Source of the DNA: Timema cristinae
Lineage: Eukaryota; Arthropoda; Insecta; Phasmatodea; Timematidae
NCBI GenBank assembly: GCA_039000515.1
Contig: JBCFYV010009882.1
Span: 60,690,277 to 60,754,276 of the forward strand
Direction: 5' to 3'
Length of the DNA: 64,000 nt
Positions 1-11,960 of this stretch are shown here, piece by piece. Under the pieces are notes generated by a model. The model was not told where the DNA came from and did no database searches. It saw nothing but the letters and a program-made list of their open reading frames with translations. Positions within the stretch are counted from its first letter, which is position 1, and each line of letters opens with the position of its first letter. The position numbers were made by a program, and so were the translations under genes.

Positions 1-401
1 TGTGATGCTTTTATAGTAATTTCAAATATTAAAAAGCAAAAATGAAAATTTTAGATGAGTGAATTTTTGAAATGCCGACGAGAGGTGGATATTTTGAAAG
101 AAATTCGTCCAAACAATGAGTTACTTTTCAAAAACTTCAATCGAATATCATCTGGAGATTTTGAACATCTGTTAAAGGTAATTTTACTACTGTATTGATA
201 ATCTAAAAAATCTATATTTACTTATAATTAAAACAACCAGCAACTTTGCAACGTGAATCAATAATAGTTGCAAGCAAAAGGCAGAATGATACCCACTTGA
301 AGTGGGAACCACGTGCGTCTGCTTGCCTTTCAACTTTTCTGGGAAAAGGGGCATATTGCCTCTAGAAGCATGTCTCAAAACGCAAGGAAAAAGGCATAGT
401 A
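1..401. other. AT-rich unassigned DNA
   Basis: I see no gene or recognisable repeat. The longest open frame on the minus strand (187-378) has no domain or composition suggesting coding. Confidence 0.5.
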
Positions 402-612
402 TAAATGCGCCTTAAGACTAACTCCGGCTCCACAACATCATAATAACTATCATCACATCATCTCATTGTGGGTACGACGTGTAGACAACCTCCTGTGGTG
501 TACTCTGGACAACGTTCTGTGCCAACAGAGCGGCTAACACTCTACTCATAAGGCGACCAAATTTGAACGTCGAAGTTCCTCCCAGTCAAAATTTAATGTG
601 CCATACGGTAAG
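402..612 (+). mobile_element. SINE family D, 3' part
   Basis: This stretch aligns by eye to the 3' two thirds of the fuller copy at 36382-36720. Shared blocks include cataataactatcatcaca, the tract around tctcattgtgggtacgacgt, agcggctaacactctac and gtgccatacggtaag near the end. The tRNA-like head is absent, so the copy is 5' truncated. Family D is distinct in body and tail from the other SINEs here. Confidence 0.7.
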
Positions 613-1074
613 AAAAGAATAGTGTTGAACTCATGTGCCAAATTCCCAAAACTGTCCATCTCTTCCTTTTTCATTGAACTAATCTTATCCCATTACCTTA
701 ATTAAGATATGTACAAGTTAAGGAGGATGAAAATCATCATTGTAGAAATTACAACCTTGTTCCAACGAGACGTAATTAATACTTAACCTCATGGATCAGA
801 ATCCTCTATATCTACCGTGCGTTTGAACAAATGCGAACAATTATAATTTACGTTAGTATATTATTTTTAACAAATTATTATCTTTCCTCCTTTAACACAT
901 CGATTTATTTATTTGTTATAAAATGTATTTTTATTGGTTAGATAATGTGTTCACAAATACTAACGCAATATTTGTCATTTTGAATAAATTATTATATGCT
1001 TACAGTCAGGCTAGCCAGTGAGTGAGCTGCCTATCAATGTAAGAACCAGAATAAATTTACTAAATATTGTTACA

Positions 1075-1476
1075 CATGGTGGCTACAGACAGGGAAAACC
1101 TGGAAAAATCAGGGAATTTTCGGATGACAGGGAAAACAGGGACATTTCAGGGAATTTCACTAAAAATAAGGAAAAGTCTGGGAATTAAAAAAAGTGTCTA
1201 AAATAATTAATAATAATAATTAATTTTGTAACTAAACACTAAAACAAAGGTTAATAATATCTAAATAAAATAACATTTTAATTTTTAAAATAACTGATAA
1301 AATCGTTTATGTTTAGTAGATACAAACTTTTTATAACATGTGATCAATATTAAATAAAACAAGTCATCATCCACCATTAAAACTGAAAAAAAGTATTCAG
1401 GGAAAATTGAAAAATGTTGCCTGGAAAACTTGGAAAAGTCAGGTAATTTTGTAAAATATGTTTTGTAGCTACCCTG
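1075..1476 (+). mobile_element. hAT-like non-autonomous element K, copy 1
   Basis: The element opens with catggtggctacagacaggg and closes with ttttgtagctaccctg, so the ends are short imperfect inverted repeats (GGTGGCTACA against GGTAGCTACA). The interior is built from repeated phrases such as cagggaaaacctggaaaa and cagggaattt near both ends. A second copy lies at 57626-58113 with the same end and internal phrases. hAT membership is inferred from the CAGGGT-type terminus. I could not confirm an 8-bp target duplication. Confidence 0.65.
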
Positions 1477-2386
1477 AGTAAGTAATATATTGAAATAAAT
1501 ATTTGTTTTGAATTATGGCCTTGAACAAATGATAGCCAAATTTAAAAGTATGTTTAATAATTTCAGCTGGCTCTAAATGAGAACCGAGCTAGAAAGTTCA
1601 GGATACCATGATAATATAACCTTAGTAGTACATATAAAGAGGAAAGAGTTTTGTAATAGCTAAGCTAAAGGCCTAATTTTAGTGTTTTGGTATCGTTTTT
1701 AAATATATGTTTTAAGTAATATTAAAACTACCAAGTTATATATTTAGATTACTGCGTATATATATATGTAAATAGGCCTATATTAAATGTCTCACTATTT
1801 AAATGTCTCAAATATTTATAGACTAATGAAATTATAAAAAAACTATCTTTAATATTAAAAATAAGTTTATAAATATAAAGATTATTGCTACAGTCGTATC
1901 AAATGTAATTTTAGATTTTGAAAATAGATTATTAATATAATAAATGGTACGATATAATCGTATAGTCTTTTTTGTGTTGTATATTATAATGCTTAGAAGA
2001 AAATGTTCAAAAATAGGACTTGATTAAACTACTCTCAGTTAGATTTTCATCATAGAAACAAACACATCATCTTGTTAGTCACAATAAACACTCTTTATAT
2101 GGAACTTTTTAAAAAAATGTTCAAATATTTTAGTAAATTTCAAATTTTCAAAAATCATTTATATATAAATTACCATCAAATCTTTTTTATCTATATTAAT
2201 AAGGCTAGTGGTGTCTGTAAATACGAATATATTCTGTCCAAAGAATTTTTAGTACTTCTCAATGAGATAGAAAGCTGAAATTTGGTGAAATTGTAAAGAA
2301 ATCACTAAATAAGTTTCTAACTTGAAACTGACCAACTGTATAAGAAAGCGGTAAAAATAACTTTTATTACAAATCTAAAATATATT
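1477..2386. other. AT-rich unassigned DNA
   Basis: No gene recognised. The short frame at 2072-2278 (+) is low-complexity and phenylalanine/isoleucine-rich, as expected of AT-rich spacer. Note the phrase acacatcatcttgttagtcacaataa near 2063, which recurs near 21658 with taatcacaataa, a hint of a further unclassified dispersed repeat. Confidence 0.45.
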
Positions 2387-2943
2387 CAGTGACGGATCCA
2401 GAGGGGCAGGGCGATGGTGGCGGTTCCCCCTTCACCTCACCACCACAGCATATAAAATAATCCAAAATATTGAACAAATACCTTAATGTTGTGAAGAATG
2501 ACTTACACCTCTCTCGCCCTATCTCCAGCATGACTTCATCTTAGCTCTAATGTGCAGAAAAGCAAGTGGCTTAGAACTTAAACTCCCCCGTAAATTAAGT
2601 ATGATAACTAATTATTCGTATTAAAAACACATGTATTTTAAATTATTAACTACTCAAATATTTTAGACCCATATACAAATGTATTACGTTTATTGTGACA
2701 GTGACTTATAATTTTATATTTTGTTATTTGTTAATCAAAATAGTATAGTTTTTTCCTTACAAGTCCTCTTGTTATTATTATAAATATTAATTAAAATGGT
2801 TTTTTGTAAACTTGCATAAACATTATAATTACTAAAATAATTATATAAACATCTTTATTAATTTAAATTATTACATTTATATTTGAAAGATCCTTATGAA
2901 AATCAATCACCCCCCTCGGAAACAGGCCTTGGATACACCCTTG
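2387..2943. mobile_element. hAT-like MITE (about 557 bp) with target duplication
   Basis: The left end reads cagtgacggatccagagg. The right end, read on the minus strand, is caagggtgtatccaaggc, giving imperfect terminal inverted repeats. Flanking 8-bp sequences aatatatt (2379-2386) and aatgtatc (2944-2951) match at 6 of 8 positions, the length expected for hAT transposition. The interior is AT-rich with no transposase trace, so it is a non-autonomous copy. Confidence 0.7.
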
Positions 2944-2951
2944 AATGTATC

Positions 2952-3716
2952 TTGGGGCTGGTAATAAATAAACAACCCTTTATTTTCACACTGTAAGACG
3001 AGAAAGTGGTAGAAAGACTTTTTACAATTCACTTGTTGGTTGCTTTGTACTGGAGACTTTGAGGATGGGTTAGGTGACACACATTATGTGCGAGAGATTT
3101 AAACGATGCGTAAGATAGAAGCACATGCGTTCTCACTTTGGGTCTGCTCGCTTACATTTTTCTGTAATGTGATACATAATAATGTTGTTTATGAGGCTAA
3201 CGTCTTCCATAATTATTGATAATTGTAGCCATGCAAATTATTTTTGTCACGAATATAGCGAATAAAGTGTTACAAATGCTATTTTATTTTTCCAACAAAA
3301 TATTGTTATAAAAAGTTTTGATAATTTTAGAATCCTTGAACGTAAATAGTGTAAATAATTTCTTAAGAATTCTCATAAACGCATTTACAGAAATTAAGTT
3401 TGAAAGGATGAAGGGATTAGTTTTAATGAATTTAGATAAGTGCCAATTCTAATTTAAATAAACATATTTACTGATATATTGATATGTTATACTGTAAATA
3501 TATCTGAACACGTGATTAGAGCAACGTGATGGTCCATGTATATCATCTCAACGTGAGCATCGCGTGTCACCTTGAACCAGGAGATCAAATTTTATCAATT
3601 CACATATCTCTCATAAGAAATACTCTCTAACCTGTTCGAAAAGAAAACTATAAAACTGAAGGAGAAAAGAATAACTTAAGAAAAAGTAAAAGAGGCAAAA
3701 TTTGACTATGGGGTCA
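2952..3716. other. unassigned DNA
   Basis: No gene, tandem repeat or recognised mobile element seen. Base composition is ordinary for the window. Confidence 0.45.
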
Positions 3717-4404
3717 CTAACCATTGTAAGCGAGTGTTTTCCGCTGGCTAGGAAGTCCCGTTGGTCGACGAACCACCAGGAGCAAGTAGTAATAGAAGAC
3801 TAGTTGAAAGAACAGCCACCAGGAGGATGAGGAAGAGCACTCAAGGTGAGGGACGATACCGTGGCAAGGTGGATGAACGTAGTATGACAAGACAGTGCAA
3901 ACAGCACACATGATCTAGCCAATACCGGTGTCGCTTGTTGATTGTTATTCGCGAGTTTAAAATCGCAAGATAACAGCCATCTCCGCAAATTATTAATGAA
4001 ATCGTGCTAAAAACATTCAAGACATGTTATTATTAAAGTGACAGTGCATGGATTACCTAGTGAAAATTATTTACGACTATTTTGCATTGTTTACATCGAA
4101 TACTGTTGTGAATATGTTTTTATCATTTAATAAAAATGTAAAAAACTCAATAAACAAATATTGACTAGTGAAGGACAAGTGTTTGTTTTACGTACGTATA
4201 TTAAAGTGGTTAACCATAAAGAGTGTTTAACTTTAAAAAGTGATATATTGGTGTTATTATGTTTATATAATATTTGAACAATAAAATGTGGTTCCTAGAG
4301 GATTTTCCATCATGTTTATGTTTCATCTGATAGTGTTATTGCTGAGAAATTAAGTACAACGAAAACTACAAAATAAAAACTTCACACACCTGTCAAAACT
4401 GAGG
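3717..4404 (+). other. possible non-coding first exon and promoter region (speculative)
   Basis: The first part (3717-3960) is clearly more GC-rich than its surroundings. It is followed by a tract rich in AGTG/AAGTG phrases with many stops, a style common in arthropod 5' untranslated regions. At 4402-4408 the sequence ctgag|gtaggt is a strong match to a splice donor. A CCAAT word occurs near 3919. No convincing TATA box or start codon context was found, so this rests on composition and one splice-like site. The two overlapping minus frames here look like chance products of the GC-rich patch. Confidence 0.2.
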
Positions 4405-4410
4405 TAGGTG

Positions 4411-5067
4411 CATAATTTTCTCTCTTATCACTATGATTTGTGTATTTATTTAGGTTTAATATGGAATAGCTTCATCCAAAATATTGGGACAGAAAAATAA
4501 TAGTTGGTCTGATCCTAAATAATTGGAATTTAATTATCAATATTTTTTAAAATTTTTGTATTTAAAAAATAAATTTTCTTATTTTTTAGTGAATAAGATA
4601 CTTTGATTTTATTTACATTAACAATTTAAAAAATCAAATAACAAGGATTTTTTATTTTAATACATAAAAAAAGCTTTTGTAAACGTGTGAATCGATTGTT
4701 ATTTTGAGCAAGCCTACACGCTACATTAAACAAGACGTAGCCAAATTGTATAGCCACCAGGAGTAAAATCTGAAACTTCACTTTGTTATACTTGTTTAAT
4801 TCATCATATTTAAAAACAAAATTTTCTAAATTGAATAAAATTACATTATAGATTGTCTTTAACCATCAAATAATAATTAGTGATCTAAATTTATATGTTA
4901 TGATTGACAGTAAAGTCATTTAATTTTGGTTGGTAGAAATGTCAAGGATTATATCAAGGATTATTATTGAAGGAAATACTTATTGTTACAGAAAAAAAAG
5001 GCTACAGTTCAACTACAACTAATTCAGTATTATTGTGATTGTTATGATTGTTATTATTCCTCGTATT
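4411..5067. other. AT-rich unassigned DNA
   Basis: No coding frame or recognised repeat; poly-A/T-rich spacer. Confidence 0.45.
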
Positions 5068-5078
5068 ATTGTGTTAAA

Positions 5079-5346
5079 CGGTGACCTGGTGGTCTAGGGG
5101 AAAGGTGTCGGACTTCTGTGCCTGGGTCCGGGGTTCAATCCTCAGTCCCGGCACAAATGTATATGATCACCAAACCCTTCGTTCACCTCTGAAAAGACAT
5201 GTGGGGAATGCCAGGCCTCCACCGTGGTTCGGATTCCACGTTAAACTCTAGGTCCTCCATTTAATCTCACAATAACCCTACCATTACACATTAGCGTAAG
5301 TGCGTATAAACCGAACGGGTAGTAAGACGCGATGCTTATAATAATA
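5079..5346 (+). mobile_element. SINE, head type A, full length
   Basis: A tRNA-like head starts ggtgacctggtggtctaggg and contains a B-box-like ggttcaatcct, giving an internal RNA polymerase III promoter. The body contains tggttcggattccacgttaa. The tail is accgaacgggtagtaagacg followed by TAA repeats. An exact 11-bp direct repeat attgtgttaaa flanks it (5068-5078 and 5347-5357), so this is a clean target-primed insertion. It is one of the better-preserved copies in the window. Confidence 0.9.
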
Positions 5347-5357
5347 ATTGTGTTAAA

Positions 5358-5754
5358 TTATATGGATGATTGCCTCTATAGAGTTCAAATGAAGACCATA
5401 GTTACATATATAATTTTTATTGGTGTTATTCACCAGTACAAAGTTTATTTCCAATCAAATAATATGCTTTTATGTTTATTTTGTTAAATTATTGGTGATC
5501 AATGTTTTACCGAAAGTGATAAACTTTTCTACAAACATTTTATCCCCATTAAATTTTCCTGTGTCACGTTAATATCTTAATCAACAGTGACTAAAATAAA
5601 ATGTTGCGCTATCGATATTTAACTATATATTACAAGGCATCCGTACACAATTATTAACAATACTAAGCGCTGGTATATTTTAACAGCATTCTAGATGAAA
5701 ATCTCTTAAATTTGGTTACATATATTTAATAAAATGAATAAGCCATTTACATTG
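5358..5754. other. spacer between two SINEs
   Basis: AT-rich, no gene or repeat recognised. Confidence 0.45.
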
Positions 5755-6008
5755 ACCCACCTCGGTGGCCGCATGGTCTAAGGCGCTACTCTCGCAGTAG
5801 ACTAGACTGCCGATGACGGGAAGATTTATGTTCGAATCTCGGACGGGTGTACTGAGGGTAGTTTTTACAAAATGGTTTTCCACTCTCCCTCCATCCAAAT
5901 GTGGGTACATTTCTATAAATATAACCTTACTCATCTCAAAAATAAATAGCGTAACTAGTACATATGCGTATAACTCAAAAGAATAATAAGACGCGATGCT
6001 TAAAAAAA
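5755..6008 (+). mobile_element. SINE, head type C
   Basis: The head acccacctcggtggccgcat is followed by ggtctaaggcgctactctcg, with a B-box-like gttcgaatctc. The body carries ccactctccctccatccaaa, and the 3' end is aataagacgcgatgct plus an A-rich tail. The last segment matches the head A SINE tail although the head and body differ. A 102-codon minus frame overlaps it and is only the reverse of the SINE. Confidence 0.85.
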
Positions 6009-6009
6009 T

Positions 6010-7045
6010 ATATTTAAAGTTCACACTTGTTTAAGTGTCACAACATTTTATCAAATACACATTTACAGTTCCACTTAAACTAAAAAAAAATATTTAATGA
6101 TATCTATGTTTACAAAATGATTTAAAAGAAACACAATTAATTTTAATGTACACATGTATATTAATTACCGGTGCATATTCAGACTTTCCGTTTGGCTTGA
6201 TTGTTTGACATTTATTCACAAAATGATGTAAGTCATGAGGAATTAATTATTCATAGGGTACCGTTAGAGAATGGATTATTAAAATGCATTAGTCTTTAAT
6301 AAATGGCACTTACAAATAGTGAGAAAGTGACCAATAATATAAATTGTTAAATTTATCCACATATACACTACAACGAATAAAAAAGCTTCCATTACGATAC
6401 AACCGTTAATGACTTTATTTCCACGAAAATTATCGTTTTAAAATTAGTCGTTTTTATTAAAATGTTGTTTTTATGGAAGTGATGCGTTTGAACTTGACGA
6501 TGTAAACTGTAAAAGAAGTAAGTAAAGGCGCGTTCATCAAACCGAGGCGAGGTTATCCGGTGCTGGTGGCATTTAGGAAGAAATTTTTGGTGTGAGTCGT
6601 TACGAACCCAAGTTCAATGGCCAAGGCGCCCGGCCTGTTGCTGGTATGCAAGCAGCAAGGTAAAAGCTGCGGGCAATGGCTGGCTGGCTTTCTTGCTTGC
6701 GCAACGTCAGACAACACGGAAATATTGACGAATGCCGGAACATGTTGGAAGAGGGTACCTTTTTTTTATTATTGCATTGGCTCTAGGGGTAGACCTCCCT
6801 TCAAAAGGACATTACTTCCCTACTTTTAAATAATTATAGACATAAAAAATTGTTCTTCATACAAATACACGTTTTATAAACTCGTTTAAAAAAGATAGAT
6901 GATACCTGCATTTTAAAAAATTTGTATAAAATTATATAATTTAAATTACTCTACAGTAAAACGTGTTAAATATTATGTGTATTGGTGTAAGATAAAGTTA
7001 AATCTTTTGGATTAAAAAAAAATCTGCGAATCCATATTAGATTAG
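6010..7045. other. unassigned DNA with a small GC-rich patch
   Basis: A patch at about 6530-6760 is notably GC-richer and holds a 70-codon plus-strand frame (6617-6829) whose first 50 codons lack stops and low-complexity sequence. I recognise no domain, and the frame's end runs into AT-rich spacer. It could be an exon fragment, but the evidence is weak. The rest is AT-rich spacer. Confidence 0.3.
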
Positions 7046-7318
7046 ATCCGACACTTTAACTCAGTCGGTATCGTGTCTTCCCACTGAGCTAAGGGTCCTG
7101 GGTTCAATTCCCGGCATGGCCGTAAAATCTATCATTAGTAAAATATGGGTTTACCCTTACACAGTGATGAACTAACGGCCGGGGACTGGATGTTTTGCCT
7201 ATCTTAGTCTAAAGTTAGATTATAAGGCGAATTAAGCAATGCCAGGCCTAGCAGTGGAAAATATATGACTTGAATAAAAAACTGACCCAGGCCACAGGTT
7301 GGAAATAGTAATCATGTA
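7046..7318 (+). mobile_element. SINE family E, full length
   Basis: A tRNA-like head (tccgacactttaactcagtc, then B-box-like gggttcaattccc) leads into a body with tgggtttacccttacacagt and a 3' end ccacaggttggaaatagtaa. Copies or parts recur at 24318-24465, 34590-34722, 39311-39578 and 52290-52450. The 3' end is unrelated to the A/B/C tail, so it likely uses a different LINE partner. Confidence 0.8.
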
Positions 7319-7689
7319 ATGTCAATAGTGAGTTTCTCAAGAGAAATTCAAAATATTTCGTTTCATTAAATTAATCGTTTTAGTTAAACGAACCCCACTG
7401 AAGATCCACGTTTGAAGATGAATTGCTCCTTCTTAGATCCTAATCTTAGCCGTGATGAATCACAAGTAAGCTGGAAATGGCCTTTGTCACAGCCCAACTC
7501 TGAGAATATTTTCGTTACCTTTCACTTTCGGGTTTCAAATTGGAAGAATACTCATGGTTTGTAAAATATCTCTTGTCCGATAATATTAATTTTAGAATGT
7601 TCATATGATTCAGACAGTGTTTCGTTTTCAGTATTTAAGGGAATACCTTCAATCAATTTATCCAAGTACGGTTGCTATCAAGGGCCTAG

Positions 7690-8290
7690 AAAGATGAAGG
7701 TCCGGGGGATCCGGACCCCCCTGGAATTTGTTGGACGCCCCTTTAAAGAGGGAGTCCACAAATACATATAAAACATAATGTTTATAAGTTTTTTACTCAA
7801 ATACTACTGTTTTAATTGGATATGTCATCAACCAAATATTAGTTAATGAATATTTTAATATTCACCTTCAAGATATACCTTGTAAACCTCCGACTGTAAA
7901 ATTACCTCTGTCAACATTTCTAATACTGTACTTTTTTTCTCATACATGTATATGGTATTGAAAAATTAAGGAAGTTTCTTGGAATGGGCCGACTAAGTGA
8001 GATCCGAATAAATGAGGCAAACATTTGTGTTATCACCTGTAAGATCCTACTTGAGGAATCACCCTTAAAAAAAGAGCAGCTTAAATAACAGAACAATCGT
8101 CAGAAGTGGAGTGTGTAGCTTATGTAGGTAGGTTTACTACCCTTCCTCCACTCATTATCTCAAAATACCTACTTTCTAAAAACAATATTTGCTAACTGTG
8201 GAAAGTTTGAAAGAAATGGCATAGTCGAGGGGAGGGAGGTCTAGATCACCCTTGAATTTGTTAGCAGACCCCCTAGAAAAATGAGTTTTC
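7690..8290. repeat. two related GC-rich repeat remnants
   Basis: The segments at about 7700-7760 (gaccccctggaatttgttgg region) and 8225-8290 (cttgaatttgttagcagacc region) share the phrases gaatttgtt and gaccccc/gacgcccc. They look like remnants of one dispersed element or the two ends of an old element. The sequence between them is AT-rich without coding potential. Confidence 0.35.
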
Positions 8291-8723
8291 TACGCCCTTT
8301 TGCTATTTTCATTTTGTTGGTGGACATGCAACATACAACCCACATTACACCCGTTTGCTCAAAGGATAATCTTATTCTACTCTTATCTCAACTATCATGA
8401 ATGATATCAAGATATTTTGCTATCAAATTGAAGGTAACATTGTGCTTGTGCTGTTTGCTAAATCTGCATTTAATAAAACTTTTGGAATTATTATATAAAC
8501 ATTCAAATAAAAATTAATAAACGGGGTTGAGCTTCATATTAATAAATGCAAAGGAAATTTAAATTTTTAACTTTGGCTGCTTCAGTGCAAATAGTTTACG
8601 CTTTACATGGTTTGATTACCATTGGGTTTATATATTAATAAACGGATTAAATTGTACAAAACAATGGTCATGGGTTAGTAGTTTATTATTGCACTAGAGA
8701 TAGGTCATTTTACCTCCCTTCTT

Positions 8724-8905
8724 TTAAGTTGTAAAGGGCCATGAGAGAAGGCCAATGATTTTAAGTTTTTGTATCAGAACTTTTTTGATCAAAATAAATC
8801 AAATATTGCTTCAATATAATAATAAAGTATAATTTTCTTCACATGGTGACCTCAACATTTCTGCAAAGGTGCAAATTGTTAGTAATAATTTACACTGTTG
8901 CTTAG
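8724..8905 (-). mobile_element. MITE H, degraded partial copy
   Basis: The stretch at 8765-8850 matches the inverted-repeat arm and neighbouring sequence of MITE H. It carries gatcaaaataaatcaaatat and attgcttcaata, as in 23357-23372, and then attttcttcacatggtgacc, which is the reverse of the region before the right arm of the other copies. The far end is not recognisable. Confidence 0.5.
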
Positions 8906-9215
8906 TAATATAATTTGTTACGAATTTATTTTAAATGGTGCCAAAAATAGGAGAAATCATCCTGATTATAAAAAAAAGGTTTTTTTTTATATTTTGAATA
9001 GTAAAAATTTACAAGATGATCAAAAGAATGAATATCATCTTTATTTTTACTAAGTTATTTTTATGGATTAAATTATTTTGTTCTCCGTTACGTTTAAGTG
9101 TTGATATAATATCAGGGAGTAAATATTTAGAGAGATGATAAGAGAAAATTCACAAGCGGATGATTGGTTGGAGAGCGAAACAAAAATTGATTAAATTCCC
9201 ACCTGTGACCAGTCC

Positions 9216-9360
9216 CAGTCTCTTGTCATGTTTTCCGGTAAGAGGATGAGGTTTGGACCCTAGTGGGTGTATAGAGGTGGCTTTTAGGAAATTGTTCCCC
9301 ACTCTCTTTTCACACAAAATCTGTGTAAACCTTTCACGTATGTTACACACTGCAATGCCA
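9216..9360 (+). mobile_element. degraded SINE (C-type body)
   Basis: Matches the middle of the B/C-type SINE body: gaggtttggaccctag is an eroded B-box region, followed by gaaattgttccccactctct and acacaaaatctgtgtaaacc. The 3' tail is lost. Confidence 0.5.
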
Positions 9361-9504
9361 TGTGTTTGTTTTTCAAGCTACATTTTCACAGTGTCACAAA
9401 TAATACCTAACACATGTATTATCGAAAAAAAACCTAATAAAATGATGTTTTAAAGCTACTAGCATTAATTAAAAAAAATTGTAATCATTATGATGAAGAT
9501 ACTG

Positions 9505-9797
9505 TAAATACCGTCCTCCAGGGCTGCATTTAGGTGTAGAGACCCATTCCATAACCCTGCAAGTATTTATAATTAGGAGTTCTGTCTTACGACAGGTCCA
9601 TTCCTTTTGTCAGTGAACGATCACCAATGCGCCAAATCCTTTGCCTCTTACTTGAGCACCCAGAATTTTGTTATTTCCTTCAAGTCATCTCATATTTAAA
9701 TCCTCCTGTTTCCTAAGCTCCTCTTTCCCTTAACCTTTCCTTCTATGACATCGTGAAGAAGACAGTTCCTCCTAAGGATGTGTCCGATCCAGTTTAT
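9505..9797 (-). pseudogene. LINE 3' end, C-terminal reverse-transcriptase ORF relic
   Basis: Read on the minus strand from about 9796 the translation gives NWIGHILRRNCLLHDVIEGK, then DDLKEI, and later RNGPVVRQNS before a stop near 9565. This motif series is the usual C-terminus of endonuclease/reverse-transcriptase LINEs of arthropods and other invertebrates. Stops interrupt it (for example after the NRRI residues). Upstream homology ends abruptly near 9800, so the copy is severely 5' truncated. The same RR-V-N-x-IGHILR signature occurs in the larger LINE at 18.9-20.8 kb. Confidence 0.75.
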
Positions 9798-9809
9798 AAA
9801 ATATAGGCC

Positions 9810-10394
9810 TAGTTAATTCTATAATTACTTCCCTTAACGTTAGCCATTTTTATTGTAAGGTATTAAAAATAGCATTATTTAGATTTTTTTTTAACGAATT
9901 GTGCAGTAACAAGTATGTGAACTTACAAAATAGATACGATTAAAGGCCTGCTAAAGTTTGTGAATTTATTTAACGTGGACTGACTTTGTTTTAATCATTT
10001 ACTTATTATGTCACACGCCTAAAAATTTGTTCAAGATATCTGCATCTTTAAAAGAAATGAGTAGCTATCAACAGGGAAGGTGAATTTCACTGGTAGGGCA
10101 CTCGCATTTGTAGAGAGATTATTTTATATAGCCACGCTAAGAATAGACAATCAGGATTTGAGCCCTGACCTTGTTATCGATGGCCCAAACAAGCTTAAAC
10201 AGACACAGTTGATCGCGTGATGATTGGTGTGGTAAATTGAATGTGTATGTTCGCTGTATGAGGCCCTATTACTTCCTTAATCATTGTTAGAATATAAAGA
10301 GGTGATCTTAAAATATTTTATTAAATAACAAGTACATAGATTTAGTTTTTAGCTAGAAAGGGAACCTAGCTACATTTAAAAAAATGTAGAGGTA
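9810..10394. other. AT-rich unassigned DNA
   Basis: A tRNA-like phrase (tcaggatttgagccctgacc near 10151) hints at a heavily eroded SINE head, but no body or tail supports it. No gene seen. Confidence 0.4.
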
Positions 10395-10673
10395 GTTTGT
10401 CTATCTATCATGAGCTTTTCGCGATTTCTACCACAAGCAGAAAGCTGAAATAATTGTAAAATAAGTATAGCCCTGTGCACAGACATGTGCACATCGAGAA
10501 TAAAATTTTAAATTTTGGATTGTATTTTTTAAACTTATCAAAAACTGGGTTGGAATAAATAAAATGTATAGATTTTTTTCTGGGTGTTTAAAGAATAGAA
10601 AAGCTTTACCTGGGGTAACCATGCAATGAGTTATGGGGCTACCCCGGGCAACATCGGATACTTCTGCTAGTTA
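10395..10673 (+). mobile_element. possible Helitron-like or similar dispersed element
   Basis: It contains agaaagctgaaat early and ends ccccgggcaacatcggatac then ttctgctagt. A GC-rich block followed by GCTAGT near the end resembles the element at 16037-16283. The middle is too diverged for a firm call. Confidence 0.3.
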
Positions 10674-10679
10674 AATTAT

Positions 10680-11960
10680 TATAATCAATAATGTATTTTA
10701 AAAAACATTTGAATGTAATATACGATTACATTTTTTCTCTATATTAAGAATAATGGCTAATGTGAAATTATCTTTTAAGTGATTAACTCTTACCTGAGAT
10801 AATATCATCGTTAATAATTCCCAATTCAATTACTAGATTTTATTTAACAATTTTGTTTATATTTCAACCAAAATAATTATCTTGCCTAAATAAAATAGTA
10901 ATAAAAGTTTCATATATTAGAGATACACTTCTTCCCAAAATTAGAATTAAATTATTTGAATTAAAGTTTGTATTGTAAGCTAAAGTTCAGATTAAGGGAA
11001 TTAAACTATCAATGTAAATAAAAGCACTACACATCAGTTATCATGTTACATATAAGGTGATATTTTAGTGGTACACCTACACATAATTCTCAAACGTTAA
11101 ATTCATAAATGAAAATAGTGATTATGGTTTACTCATAGTTAGCTTTTGTTCTCTTGAGGTAGCATTGTGACGTGCCCCAATAAGATCATTTATATTTTTA
11201 ATACTGCAGGAATGGTAAAATATATTTTTTGAGAATTTAATGAATTTTGACGAATGTTAAATAATTCTTGCTAACCATTTGGGATATATTCAAAAAATAA
11301 TTTTCATCACAATATAATGATTTATTGTTTTAATGTTATTAATATGATTACGCTATGGCACTATTTTATATTGTATGCATCACGTAAAGGTAAGCTACTT
11401 TTAATAATAAACAGAATGTAATAACATACAGACAATTGCATGAAGCAAACTTATTTCATGTTTTTTTAAAATAAAAATGAAATTCTATCAAATCATACTT
11501 GTATAGACCTTTACAGTAGATCTGTTATCTCGTTTAGAAAATACTAACACTTCGACCCGTTCTTCCCAAGCTTAAGCCGCTTCAAATTATATCAAATTAG
11601 GACGGTCACCATCCGGATGCCATAATTTCCGAAAGTTCCTTCGTGTACAATCCTGAAATAACTATAACAATCAAAAAACCAACTATGACAATACTTTTTT
11701 TTTTAAATATTATAATTTAAATATTATCTAGTTCACAAACTGAGTGCACAAACAAATACATTCTTTACCTAAGCACTTTCATAATACAAGTGAAACGAAG
11801 GGATATACATTACTACAGAAGCATGTTGGGAAAAAAAGCATCACATTTCACCAAAGAGCAAAAATTAAATAATAGACTTTGTTAAAGAAACACATTGTAT
11901 TGATCATAACGACTTATTAAAAATAATAATGGTCCTTGAGTTATGTTGTCATGTTTCTTT
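10680..11960. other. AT-rich unassigned DNA
   Basis: About 1.3 kb with no gene, tandem array or recognised mobile element. There is a short AT palindrome near 11704-11731 (aaatattataatttaaatat). Confidence 0.5.

Noticed and set aside
2387..2943. Coding transposon with a transposase
   Set aside because: Only the ends and target duplication are recognisable; the interior is AT-rich and non-coding.
5716..6024. 102-codon minus-strand frame
   Set aside because: It is the antisense of a type C SINE.
7046..7125. tRNA gene
   Set aside because: Same reason: the head of a family E SINE, without a matching 3' acceptor strand.
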